This document shows positions 12,501 through 24,200 of a stretch of 46,067 nucleotides of DNA, in pieces (positions within the stretch are counted from its first letter, which is position 1; every line of letters begins with the position of its first letter). Both the position numbers and the translations under genes were made by a program. Source of the stretch: Pelargonium nanum (lineage: Eukaryota > Streptophyta > Magnoliopsida > Geraniales > Geraniaceae); the NCBI GenBank assembly GCA_036897485.1, contig JAYMTF010000202.1, forward strand, positions 1-46,067, in the 5' to 3' direction. The notes beneath the pieces were generated by a model. The model was not told where the DNA came from. It saw only the letters and a list, made by a program, of their open reading frames with translations, and made no database searches.

Positions 12501-15500
12501 CTGCAGGGATGTCCTACTAGTGTGTCAGAGACCACAAAAGGAGACAACATAAAAGGGGCACCTTCGGGTTGTTAGGATATGTATTGTAACTGTAAATTAG
12601 GGTTTCCTAGCTCTGTATAAATTAAGTCCTCTATTACTCAATAAAACACAACATCTTAGTCTCTACTTCTTCACAAGGCCTGAAACAATACAAGCTCTGA
12701 TACCATGTTATAATGTCAATAATTGGGCTACATATAATGACTTAGGGTTCCACTACTAAAAATCAACCTTTTTAGTAGGGTTTCATTTCCACCATTACAT
12801 GTTACTTATTTATCTTATATGTTTCTAATGTGGGACTATAGTCACCACCACTTCAACATATATGATTCTGTAAGGGTAGCGTATGTGATTAATTTGCTCG
12901 AATCCTCCATATTGGTGATGAAGGATAGAAGAGGACAAGTGTAAATTTGAAAAGAATGGCTTCAGCAGGCTTTCTAGTGATCATCAACCAACCAGACCCA
13001 ACTTCCTTTAAATGGAAAGTTGTCATTGATCTCTGTATTCCCAGATAAACTTATATTTAGAAATCCTACAGATTCACTTAAAAATCAATTTATCCATGGT
13101 GCGACTCCAAAAGGGCTCTGGCATCTTCTACGGGCTATACATTTCTTTCAACATGCTTAGTATCCACCAAATGACAACTAGAGGACTAAAGATTCATATA
13201 GTGTATTACAGCTGCCAGAACAAGAATTTGCCCAACTTGAATTACATTATGTCTACTAAATTAGATATTCTTGACATTATTAACTCATTTCAGTGCCATT
13301 GTTGGATAAAGTTTTTAGTCAATTAGCTTATACCAGAGTTATACATGCAGATCCTGCTTATATTTAATGGTTTAGTTTTTATGATTCTTGACTTGGGGAC
13401 TGGTTTACATTTTTGAACATGGTGCTGCCCTCAAATTGAATATTGACTCGGTATATGTTATTTCTTTTATTATTATTTAATTTTGTATATTTAAATGTGC
13501 ACGTGTGTTGAGTATATTAAGATAATAACTTCTGTTAATTTATTTCTCTCTATGTTCTCCTTTCAATATACTGAGAACAGGTTGCAACATCCTTAAATTC
13601 ATCCTACTGCTACATTTTACATAATGATTCCACTGTCTTCACGTGGTCTGGAAACCTTATATCTGCAGAAGATCAAGAACTTGTTGAGAGGCAGCTCGAT
13701 CTGATAAAGGTCTGATATGCTATATTGTTGCTTTGTAATTCATTAGAAAAATTAATCCAGCATGTGCAATATTTTTGTTAGATGTATATAATGGGCAATA
13801 CAACTTGAAAGAAGGGCTCCTAAGTTATATGTTGTTCTTTTACCAAGTAGTGTCCTAAGTTCTAACCTAAAGTTTCCTTGAATTGTTTGTTATTGTTCTC
13901 ATATAGCTGACAAATTTCTGCAGCCAAACGTACAAACCAAGCCACAAAAGGAAGGTGTGGAATCTGAACAATTCTGGGATCTATTAGGAGGAAAAAAAGA
14001 ACACCCAACCCAAAAGATTTCAAGGGAAGCGGAAAGTGATCCGCACCTATTCTCGTGCAGTTTTTCAAAAGGTATTGATATATGCATGTGTTGGATGGTA
14101 CCTTCTCTATTTAATATTTCAAATTATTGATCTGATTTCTAATTTAAAATATTAACCTCTGACTGTTGTTTTCTTATACATTGATCTGATGACTACCAAA
14201 ATACATGCTGATCTACAGGAAGTCTGAAGGTGTGTATCATGTTCTGGTTTATCAGTTCTAACTTCACAATCTCAGTTATGCTTGTTTTTATATTTTTATA
14301 TAAAAGCATCCATTTTGAAAAGTTGTTTCCTTTTTTATTTTGCTTTCATGATTTCATGGTTGACGTTAGCATGGTTCATAATTCAGGGACTGTTCATGGA
14401 ATTGAACAATGAATGATTAAAATATTGAATATTATTCATATCAAGATATATTACCTAGTTATAATTCGCTCTATTTTGCTTCTAATTGCAGGTGAAAGAG
14501 ATATACAGCTTTACTCAGGATGATCTGATGACTGAAGATATATTCATCCTGGATTGTCATTCAGAGATCTTTGTTTGGGTTGGGCAACAAGTGGACCCCA
14601 AGAACAAGATGAATGCTTTATCCATTGGAGAGGTATGGTTTATTTGGCTTTGGCTGGAGCAAGAATATTAATAGTACTACAACATAAGTAAGATCCTCAC
14701 TATTTCTTCTCATTTTCCCAGAAATTTCTGGAGCACGATTTTCTTCTAGAAAAACTATCTCGTGAAACTCCATTATATATTGTCATGGAAGGGAGCGAAC
14801 CATCTTTCTTCACACGCTTCTTTACATGGGACTCTGCAAAATCGGCAGTAAGTGACTTCATATATTTATGTAGAGTGATTAGTACAGATTTAAATCTTTG
14901 TTGGGGTTGTTCCAAAAAATCTTTGTTGGGGAACTGAATGTTTTTTGTTTCGGTGCAGATGCTTGGAAACTCATTCCAAAGGAAGCTTACAATAGTGAAA
15001 CATGGGGTTACTCCAGCTGTAGAGGTAAGGCTGCTTGATTCATTTCTGATTACTTATTCATTGGTGTTGATTGGGTCACCCGCTTTATTAGTAGTGTGTT
15101 TGGCTTATGCAAGACTATTTATCATATTGCTTCACACTACGAGGTTTATCATATTCTTTTCTTGTTGGACCACCTGATGCTTAATTAGAGAAATGTAAGA
15201 CAAGAGCGGGCATTTAAGCTCTGTTTGGATCTTGAAAACTCAAGGGAAGAAAACTTAGGAATCTATCTCATTACAAGCATGTTTATTTTCTTATTTTTTT
15301 GGTGGGGGTTGTTTCCTGCTGCTGTTTGATATATTCTAGTAAGATAATATGATTTTTCATCAGAAACCCAAACGAAGAGCACCTGCATCTTATGGAGGAA
15401 GGTCTAGTGTCCCAGACAAGTCACAGCGTTCGAGGAGTATGTCTTTTAGCCCTGATCGAGTACGGGTGAGGGGGCGCTCTCCAGCTTTCAATGCTTTAGC

Positions 15501-16183
15501 TGCTACTTTTGAGAACAGTAACTCCAGGAACCTGTCAACCCCTCCCCCAATGGTTAGAAAGCCCTATCCAAAATCCAGCACACCAGATGTTAAATCGGAT
15601 TCCAAATCTGCAGCTATAGCAGCACTTACTGCTAGTTTTGAGAAATCAGCACCAACGAAGGAGAAACTTATGCCCAGATCTATTAAAGGCATGCATATTT
15701 ATTTTATTGTGAGCAATTATATTACTATAATACTGTAGTCTCTTAAAAAAAATGCTAAACTGCCTCTTTTCTGTTGCTGGTTAGTGAGCCCGCCGGTAAC
15801 TAAATCTACACCAGATACAGATTCTAAGGGGAATTCTATGAGCAGCAGAATAGAAGCCCTAACCATAGAAGAAGATGTCAAAGAGGGTGAGGCAGAAGAC
15901 GACGAAGGGCTCCCAATATATCCATATGATCGTCTTCAAACACATTCAGAAGATCCTGTTACAGAAATTGATGTGACAAAGAGAGAGGTAATTATTAGGG
16001 ATTGTGTTGCGTCATTTTAAGTTAACACCCATGATCGTGTTCCAAGATTTTGCGATTTCTTTCATGCAGACTTATCTGTCATCTGGGGAGTTTAGAGAGA
16101 AATTCGGTATGACAAAGGACGCTTTCTATAAGTTGCCAAAATGGAAACAGAACAAGCTTAAGATGGCCCTTCATTTGTTCTGA
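6563..16183 (+). CDS. VLN4: Villin, actin-bundling/severing protein (VLN4-like)
   Basis: Coding exons: 6563-6618, 6840-6939, 8895-8963, 9054-9290, 9414-9591, 9673-9805, 9930-10092, 10185-10332, 10447-10547, 11266-11421, 11581-11649, 11742-11810, 11892-12029, 13581-13709, 13924-14071, 14219-14229, 14492-14632, 14722-14847, 14959-15024, 15364-15688, 15785-15987, 16070-16183. They total 2880 nt (959 aa) in one frame. Plant villins bind, bundle, sever and cap F-actin in the cytoplasm under Ca2+/calmodulin control. Six gelsolin repeats fill residues ~20-740 (for example GKFFTGDSY in repeat 1, [10 protein letters not shown] in repeat 3, [10 protein letters not shown] in repeat 6). A Ser/Pro-rich linker (~747-900) with [19 protein letters not shown] follows. 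A villin headpiece ends in [17 protein letters not shown]. The start [20 protein letters not shown] matches the VLN4 subgroup from memory. Exon 16 is only 11 nt, and the exon 20 donor is GC rather than GT. Assignment to villin is firm; the VLN4 subgroup is likely. Confidence 0.95.
7366..7782 (+). mobile_element. RNase H remnant of a plant LINE, inside villin intron 2
   Basis: A plus-strand frame starting near 7377 reads [20 protein letters not shown], then a stop, then [11 protein letters not shown], another stop, and [15 protein letters not shown]. This follows the order of the plant LINE-type RNase H domain: the FNVDGA(S)RGNPG start, then an N-x-AEL block, then VESDSK. The in-frame stop codons show it is dead. 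It explains part of the unusually long 1955-bp intron. The flanks 7800-8880 hold no further recognisable domain. Confidence 0.72.
12250..12858 (-). mobile_element. TRIM-like miniature LTR retroelement, copy 1 (villin intron 13)
   Basis: Two direct repeats (12250-12395 and 12706-12858, about 150 bp, clearly homologous, TG...CA ends on the minus strand) flank about 310 bp of non-coding DNA. Next to the 12706 repeat, the minus strand reads TGGTATCAGAGC (12705-12694), the primer-binding site complementary to plant initiator Met-tRNA. The other LTR is preceded on the minus strand by a purine-rich GCGAGGGGAG, a candidate polypurine tract. Short LTRs, Met-tRNA PBS, PPT and no coding capacity define TRIM elements. 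I could not identify a matching target duplication. Confidence 0.85.
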
Positions 16184-16747
16184 GTACTCTCAGGCAGTAC
16201 CTCTACCTTTTCTTCTCCACCCTGCAGTTTCAGTTGCAGGTAGAAGATATCCCGATAGAAAATCTGCACAAATTCTTTCTTTGTATCAGTATTATTCTAT
16301 CGTGGTGGATCATAACACTAGACTTGTTCTGATTCCTCTTGCTTGTTCTTGGTGCAGTGGTGGATTGAATTCTCTAGAGGGGAAGGGACAGCATCAGTGC
16401 ATTTTTAGCTGCTTCTGCTCCCAAGAAGCTTTGTTTCCATGGGCGAAATTGTCATTTTGCTTTTATTTATCCATCTGGTGGCTTTTGAATGTGTTCTAGG
16501 TTTGGTTGGTTTTGTTGTTATTGTTTTGGGTTTGAGAGTTAGGTGCTTGATATTGTTTTATGGTTGTGAGTTGCATTTTTGTCTTCCCCTTGATTTTGCC
16601 TTCCATTTTTCTTAATTTATAAATTGGTTTTAGTGGAGCTATTAGGAGGTTTGCAAATGCAGACCATTTAGGTTGTATTGATATTTGAGAGTTGAAGAGT
16701 GTGTACAGCAGAGTGTATAAACCAGTTCACTCCTTTATTTGTTTGAC

Positions 16748-16753
16748 AATAAA
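16748..16753 (+). terminator. Poly(A) signal of the villin gene
   Basis: AATAAA lies 565 nt after the villin stop codon in T-rich sequence, preceded by several TTTGT/TTGT stretches that look like plant far-upstream elements. It is the first canonical signal after the stop that I noticed. Confidence 0.55.
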
Positions 16754-16799
16754 AAAAGTGTGATTTTTTTTCTTCTTCAAGAACCTCAATTTCAACAAG

Positions 16800-18100
16800 T
16801 ATTTAGTTTATTTGGCATTTCTCATATTTTGTCAGGAATTTTTCACAAAGTCTGCATCCATTTCCATGATAATGATGTGCTATGAAGAAACCAAAGGCTC
16901 CTTGCCAATTGCTATGCATGTAAAGGTATAGGACAAACTTGACATTGGCATTGAAAATGTGCATTCACACACCTTACCTTATGTCAAAAGAATGAGACGA
17001 ACACAAATCACAAGTTTTATGGGTCAAATTTGTTACTTGAATATTCAATTCCAACATTATATTTTAACGTGTCTCTTCATGGACATTTTGTAGTAAGAAC
17101 TATAATATAGAGGCCCGAACCTGGGACCTCTCAAGGAATCCAAATAGCCTAAATTGCTTGGCTCAACTTGGTTTGGCTATACTAGTATACTGTTATTTGA
17201 TATTAAAGTGTTGTCGGAAGGCATTTTTTTTTTGTTAAGCCATCTGTTATGATGGGGGTTTGGCAAAGACCCCTACCCGTTTATTAAGATAAAATTAAAA
17301 AGGTACATAAATGAGCGAGACGTAATGAGCTTGACCTCATCATAAGATATACAAAACCTAAATAAAGGGTGGATGCAAAAAAAAAAATACAAATGCAAAC
17401 ACTAACTAGAGTATTATACTATTTTTAAAAACTAACTTTCCAGATCGCCTTTGACGTTTCCCGCGCTGTCATCTTGAACTAAAATTATCACATCATCCGG
17501 AAGTCTCCCGTAGGCCTGAAAAATCTCATGAGAGTCTACATCCAACCCTCTTTTAACCAAACAATCTATCTTTCAAAAAAAAAAAAACGAAACAGTCTAT
17601 AATGTTAAATTAACGAATGGATGGTTCCCATTGATGAATATAACATTTCAAACTCTATAAAATTTGACGTCAATATGTTATAACCGTAAATTTACACATA
17701 TTGTTTAATTTACCACCGTAAGAGAGATAATATGGGCATGGTCGCAATTACACATACATGTAACCATCAAATGATATAAAATATGTAACAATATTAGCTT
17801 AACTAGTTTTAACATATAACATGGACTATGTCAACAAAAAAAAAAATACAGTCAACATTGAAAAACATAATCCAAGACTAATGTGGAGCAAAAAATTCAA
17901 ATTGAGGGACCCAAAAATTGAAATAAATAGAAAAGAATTATCATCCTCTTAACACCAAACGGCCCCTAAATTCCCGTGAAAACAAGGAAAAAAATCACTA
18001 ATTATTTTTGTGCTGGAAAACGCATTTTCCGGTTGGGTTACGCGCGGTCAGGTCGGCTCCAAATCACCAGTTTCGCGTAAATCCGAATCAGACAGTGCGT
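16800..18100. other. Intergenic region between villin and the epimerase gene
   Basis: This is AT-rich spacer with homopolymer A and T runs. Apart from the possible minus-strand LINE tail listed separately (17432-17574), I see no gene, RNA or structured repeat here. Around 17115 a 'cgaacctgggacc' string resembles a reversed tRNA-like B box, as found in plant SINE-like repeats, but no complete element is visible. Confidence 0.45.
17432..17574 (-). pseudogene. Possible C-terminal tail of a retroelement RNase H domain
   Basis: A short minus-strand frame contains DCLVKRGLDVDSHEIF, then GRLPDDVIILVQDD, and stops at 17434-17432. The arrangement resembles the end of plant LINE RNase H domains (A-D-x-LAKRG followed by a P-rich acidic tail). 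It is isolated and upstream parts were not recognised. This is a tentative call from a short match. Confidence 0.3.
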
Positions 18101-18109
18101 GCCCCGACA

Positions 18110-18116
18110 TATAAAA
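18110..18116 (+). promoter_or_regulatory. TATA box of the epimerase gene
   Basis: TATAAAAG lies 116 nt before the preferred ATG at 18226. Transcription would start about 25-30 nt downstream, around 18140. That leaves a CT-rich leader and makes the earlier ATG at 18142 too close to the cap to be the likely start. Confidence 0.7.
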
Positions 18117-18225
18117 GGGCGGCGATTACAGTTCATTACATATGGTGCTCTCCAGAAACCAACAACACCACCTCTCTCTTCCCTTCTCCACTCTCACTCT
18201 CCTCCTCCTGCTCTGCTCCTCCGCC

Positions 18226-21200
18226 ATGGCCGCCGAGTTTGTCTATGTCCAGCACTCCAAAGGCATCAATGGCCTCGACAAGGTCATCCTCCGCGAGCCT
18301 CGCGGCGGCTCCGCCGAGGTAACCTCTCTTGTCTCCTCATTCATTCTTTTCTGATCTCCTGATTTTCGGCTTCTCTACTTGATTTGAGTTTGTGATAGTG
18401 TCTTTGGTTCAATTTTGAGTTGATCTGTGATATGAGGCCAGATCTTCTGATGGCCACCTCTTGGTGCTGTGATTTTGCCTCTACCTGGCTTTTTCTCTAG
18501 CTTTACAAGTTTATTCGACTGATCGATTTGTTTTGTTCTTTTGGTGATCTGGAACGTGTTTTCTTCTTAGTTGATTGTAGTGTTTAAGCGGCTGTTTTGA
18601 TTAGTCTGTTTGTATATTCTTGAAATTGATGTTTTTGTCTGTTAAAATTGAGCATTTCCTCAAAACTCAGAGGTTTAGGTTGAAGTATGGCCATAGGAGT
18701 GTGTTCGCTTTTTCAAGAAATGAGGCTCTGAGACTTAAATAATTATGAATCAGAAAGAGTCATAAAGATTTTTTTGGATAAAATAGTCTAGGAAAGGTAT
18801 TTGCAGTAGTTCTTAAATTAACAGCCGCCATTGTTGAATTAGAAATTCTTGTATTTGTCGATTTGGCTAGACTTGGAAAAATATTGTCGATCAAATGGAC
18901 TAGGAAAGGTATTTTTTTTTTGTAATATTTAAATTGCCCGCTGTCATTGTTAAGATATTAAAAGCTATGTTCTTTTGGATTTAAAGTGTTCTTATCTCAA
19001 AATTCGCTAAATTGCTTTGTTATTAAGCTATTATGTTTAATTATACTCTTTTTTGAAGTGTTCTAGGCATATGATATGTTGAATCCAGTTATTTACTTGT
19101 GTGATATTTAGAATCTTAATTAACCGAGTTTGGTTTCTACCAAATAAACATCAACTGAATTTGGTATTTTTTCAACAACAGCATTATTAGCTACGGAATC
19201 TCAAGCATTTCCTAAAAGTACTCTCTTTTTTTTGCCGAGAAATATGTGCTTGGGTGACGCTCATTTTCTGGTGTTAAATGCTATGATTTTTGTTTTTAGG
19301 TAATGATTTGTATTTTATTGCGATATATTTCTAAAATAGAAAACAAATAGTTGTATAAATATTTGTAACTTATGAAAATAGGCTATCCTCTTTGTTGTAC
19401 CCCTCTAGTACTCTATTTCTTTTTGGGATGTCTCTATATATCTTCTGATGGCAAGGTAAATATTTCAACTTAATAGATGTTCTAGACCATCCTTGCATAT
19501 TGTATGTCAAATATATTAAAGCGAGCATGATAATTAGTAAATCAAATGTATCTTGTAAGTTCAAAATGAAGGCATGTTAACACAATTTAGCCCTTGAATT
19601 GTTGCATTGTTTGCCTAGATGAAATAACTTACAGACATACTAGTGATAACTTATAAGTACTTCTTGCAGCATTTACTGATATGACCTTTGCTAGTCTGTT
19701 GATTTGCTTCCAAAGGAGTGCTTTATTTGCACCCAACTGTCTTGGATTTTGATTATATAAATTTCTTTTTAGCAGTCACTGATGTATAACTCATAACTGT
19801 AATTGTTTTCAATAGATCTTTTCCAAATTTGATTTGTTCTCTGTGTGCTTGTAGTTAAGGTGGACTATTTTTTGCATGCTTGGCTTCCAGAATATGGTTT
19901 CACAGACCTTCAATTGACTTTGATGATTTTTCTTTTGTCCACAAATACTGGTTCTTGTAGTTCTAATGAACTGTTGATCCACTTACTGATTTAGTTCCTT
20001 AAACTCTTCATTGTTCTTCTCTCATCTAAGTTTTTGTTTTGTTTTCCTTACATAGACATCAGTTTAATTTTGTTAATTGGAGTTGTAAATGGCAATTAAT
20101 TTAGACCTAATTGAATTGCTTGTTGCGAGAGCTTATTCCTATGTGCTGTTTTCAATATATGAATTATTTATGCACACATATTGGTTTGGTGCTTCAGGTT
20201 TATTTGTATGGGGCTCAAGTGACATCTTGGAAGAATGACCATGGGGAGGAACTGCTTTTTGTCAGTAGTAAGGTAGTATTTGGTACTTAAATGTTAATTC
20301 TTTCTGATTTGTATATCCATGGGAAGAAGTTGGTACTTAAAAAGCACCAGGAAATATTTTAACCTTGCATTCATTTCTCATGATTTCTATTTTCAAAGTT
20401 TTGCTCACATCATCATCAACATCATCATGTGTGATATTTTTCACAGCATTATCAATATATGGAACTGTGCAGTCTGAAATTTTACACTATTGTGCCTTGG
20501 AAGGAGGGTTGGAAGTGACTAAATGTACTGTTTGTTCAATTATGTTTACCTTGACTTCCAACATTACAAAACCTGAATAATTTTTTTTTTTGTGTGTGCA
20601 GGCAATATTTAAGCCTCCCAAGGCAATTCGAGGAGGAATTCCAATATGCTTTCCTCAGGTTTGCACTCTCCACTATGCCCCTCTTGCTCTTGTTCGGAGT
20701 ATTTTTGTTAAAGTAAATTTTATTCTGTTATGCAGTTCTCAAATCTTGGTTCTCTAGAGGCACATGGATTTGCAAGAAACAAATTTTGGAGCGTTGACAC
20801 TGATCCGCCTCCTTTCCCAACAAATACCTCCAGTAGGGCATTTATTGATCTGCTTCTGAAGCCCTCTGAAGAAGATCTTAAAGTCTGGCCTCATAGGTAA
20901 ATCCTGAAAATTTTGCATTGTTCATCTATATTTTCCCGATACCAATAGCTATGTTTTTTTCTTCTTTATTTTACATTTTTAATTGGATGAATGGTTTACT
21001 TAATTATTTTATATGTGCTGTAATTAGTTATGAGTATCGACTGAGGGTGGCTTTGGGACCTTTAGGAGATCTGATGTTGACATCTCGCATCAGGAATACT
21101 AATACCGATGGGAAGCCGTTTTCGTTCACATTTGCATATCACACCTATTTTTCGGTTTCAGATATCAGGTAATTAGGAAGCCTAGATTATGTTATATTTA

Positions 21201-24200
21201 CTAAATTGGTGGCCCTAATTATGCTTCCCTATAGTTTCTGAGTTTAATTTATTTTTATGTTCTTTAAAGGCATGTTCTATTCTCTTTCCAATCATGCCAT
21301 TTTGTCAATTTCAGCTGTATTTTTGCAATTGCTTCCTATAGTTGTTATTTAAGTCCAGGGTGTGGATTTTGCTATGTTGACAATATGTGTTCAATAAAGC
21401 ACTGTTGACAATATGTGTTCAATAAGAATCTGACACTGATTTAGGTAGTAAGTGTTTAGCTGCCCTCATAATGCCGACATTATAAGTTTATTTTTTATTT
21501 TTATTTTGTTTTATATAGCATGTCCTTTATTGATAGACAGCGTAATAATATTGATCCTCATTTTTCTTACTCCATATCTGTTCAGTTTTCCTTGACTTAT
21601 GCAGTAATGCATTATTATGCTTTTTGGTTTATATTTGTTTGTATCCGTAGTCTTATCAATTATTAATGACGTATCATGCATGGACATTCTTGCTTATTTG
21701 TTATGCACCTTAAATTTTTCTTGGTTAATGTCCTTGAACACCTTATACTTTTTTACAAGATCAATTCCAGCTTACTATAGGAGATTGTGAAATATATGTT
21801 ATTGATGTGAATGAATTGATGTTAACAAGTATATAAGAGACCCTTTCTATATAAAGAAATTTAGACTAGAAATAAGAAACAAAGTAGGACTAGAAATTAA
21901 ACTAAACTTTTCTAATTATAATATATTTCTTAATTTCACGGACACCATCCCTAATTCTACTAGATTTTTAATTTCATTTCACACTTGATCTCAAGCTGGA
22001 CCATGTAAATAAAATCAAGGCGAGAGTGTGGATTTTTTTTCAAGACTTCTGGTAGCTTGTAGCGGTTGTTAGAGTTGATCTTAGAGATAAACGAGAAAAC
22101 TTTGTGGACATAGTTATGAGTGACCTCATGACTCAGGAACTACGGTTTGGTTGTTTGGTCATAATGGAGGCTCAAAGACTTTCTATATTGTGTCCTCATG
22201 ACTCGGGGACTACATTTTGGTAGTAATTTGGTCAGGTGAGAGACTCAATGACTATTTGTACAATTTGTCTTCAAGGCAAGAGTGCCTCTTTAGAAGAGAC
22301 GACTTTGACTTGCTAGCGTCACAAAGGTGAATGTCATCTTCAATTGCTAGAGTAAAATTAAAAAGAGACTAGAGTTTCTTTATGAGATATTTCCCCACAC
22401 ATGCAAGCATACCATGTGTAGGGAGGATAAAAAGAAAAACAAAGATTATGAAAAGAAATAAATTCGAGAGTTTAATGAAATTTTGAAGAAAGTACAAAAA
22501 AAAATTATTGAAAATTTTGAAGAAGAGAATTATTGGCGGGGAAGCAACCTAAGGTTGTCACCGAAATGGTGGAAGCTTTGAGAGACTCTCAAAATAGAAA
22601 ATTTTCTGATACCATGTGAGCTTTATATTATTGATGTGAATGAATTGTTGTTAACAAGTACAAGAGAGATCCCTTTATAGAAGATATTTAGACTAAAAAT
22701 AAGAAACAAACTAGAAGTAGGAATTAAACTAAACTTTTGTTTTTCCTAATATCACTAAATTTGTAGAAGTGGTGACTAAAGTCCCACCTTGGTGAAATAT
22801 AAGATAAAGAGGTTACACACAATGTTGGAAGTGAAATCCTACTAATAAGGATAACATTTTAGTAGTGGAAGCTCAAATCATTATATGTCATATATTGTTA
22901 AATTTAATATGATAATTGATTTTGATCTTGCCCTTGGCCCAAAGATGACCTGTTCATTTTGTTTCCTCATGCGGTCTCCGGCCCTTTGCAGAAGGGTATG
23001 CCTGTAGTGGCCTACGTGTAGAAGAAAAATACGTGCATGTGAGGCATAGTGCCGTTTTAAAAGATTCCTATTTGTGCATGTGTCGAGCCCATCGATAAAA
23101 GAAAAGATAAAAGATGATAGAAGTGAAACTCTACTAATACGGTTGACTTTTTTTGTAATGGAAGCCCAAATAATTTGAAGTCCATTATTAAATTTAAAAG
23201 AGATGTTTTGTTGCATTAGAAGTTGTGAGCGGGATCACATATTTTCAATGTTCTGAAGACCTTTTCACTGGAAAGGCCATCGCCTGCCCTATGCAACTTT
23301 TTCTCTGTAAATGAAACATATGTACAAAGTTGACGTTACCTACATAGTTTGGCACTCCTAAAAAATTATCAGAAATCTGTTGTGAATGCCACCCTCTATA
23401 ATCAAAATTTTCAACTACTCTTCTAGTAAATTGTCAATAGTTCTACCAGACTTTTGATGTGCCTTGTATAGCTCGATTGCTAGTTATTATCCTATTCACA
23501 CTTTTTTTTATGTAGTTCATGTTCTTTGTTAAGCTCATAACTATTTGAGGATAATTGCTTATTGACAGTGAAGTTCGGGTTGAAGGACTGGAGACACTGG
23601 ATTATCTTGATAACTTGCAGAATCGAACTCGTTTTACCGAGCAAGGAGATGCAATAACGTTCGAATCAGAAGTGAGTTTGGATAAATTTATTTTTCTTTT
23701 GTAAATTTAAATGTATTGGTTGTCTAATAACTTTCTTGGTTATATAGGTCGACAAAATATATCTCAGCACTCCTACAAAGATTGCTATTCTGGATCATGA
23801 AAAGAAGAGAACATTTGTAATCCGCAAAGATGGGCTTGCAGATGCTGGTGAGATTGACCAAATCCATTTACTCCCCTAATCATTTCTATTGATGCTTTGC
23901 ATATTAGGTGCATGTCTTGCATCCATGTGTAATTGAAACTGTGATTATGTGTAGAGTTCTGAGTTTGAGTTTCTTCCTATTGAGAATACAAGTATATTTT
24001 CGTGACGTTACTATTGTTTAAGTGAATTGCTCCGTCAAATAAGTTGTGCGCTATGAAATATGGGCACTTCATGGAGGCTGCTCTATCAGTTTTGAGTATT
24101 TACTGGGTACTGATACTTTTGGATACATATGATTTGTGCTTAGCAAATACTTGATTTAAGCAACAAGATTCACTCGTAATCACTTTAAGGGCCAACAATA

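Noticed and set aside
12706..12858. Cassandra-type TRIM carrying 5S rRNA in the LTR
   Set aside because: No 5S rRNA promoter motif is visible in the LTR, so it is not Cassandra.
22881..23216. 111-residue minus-strand open frame
   Set aside because: It lies within the TRIM-like element at 22762-23205, which has no coding capacity as a class.
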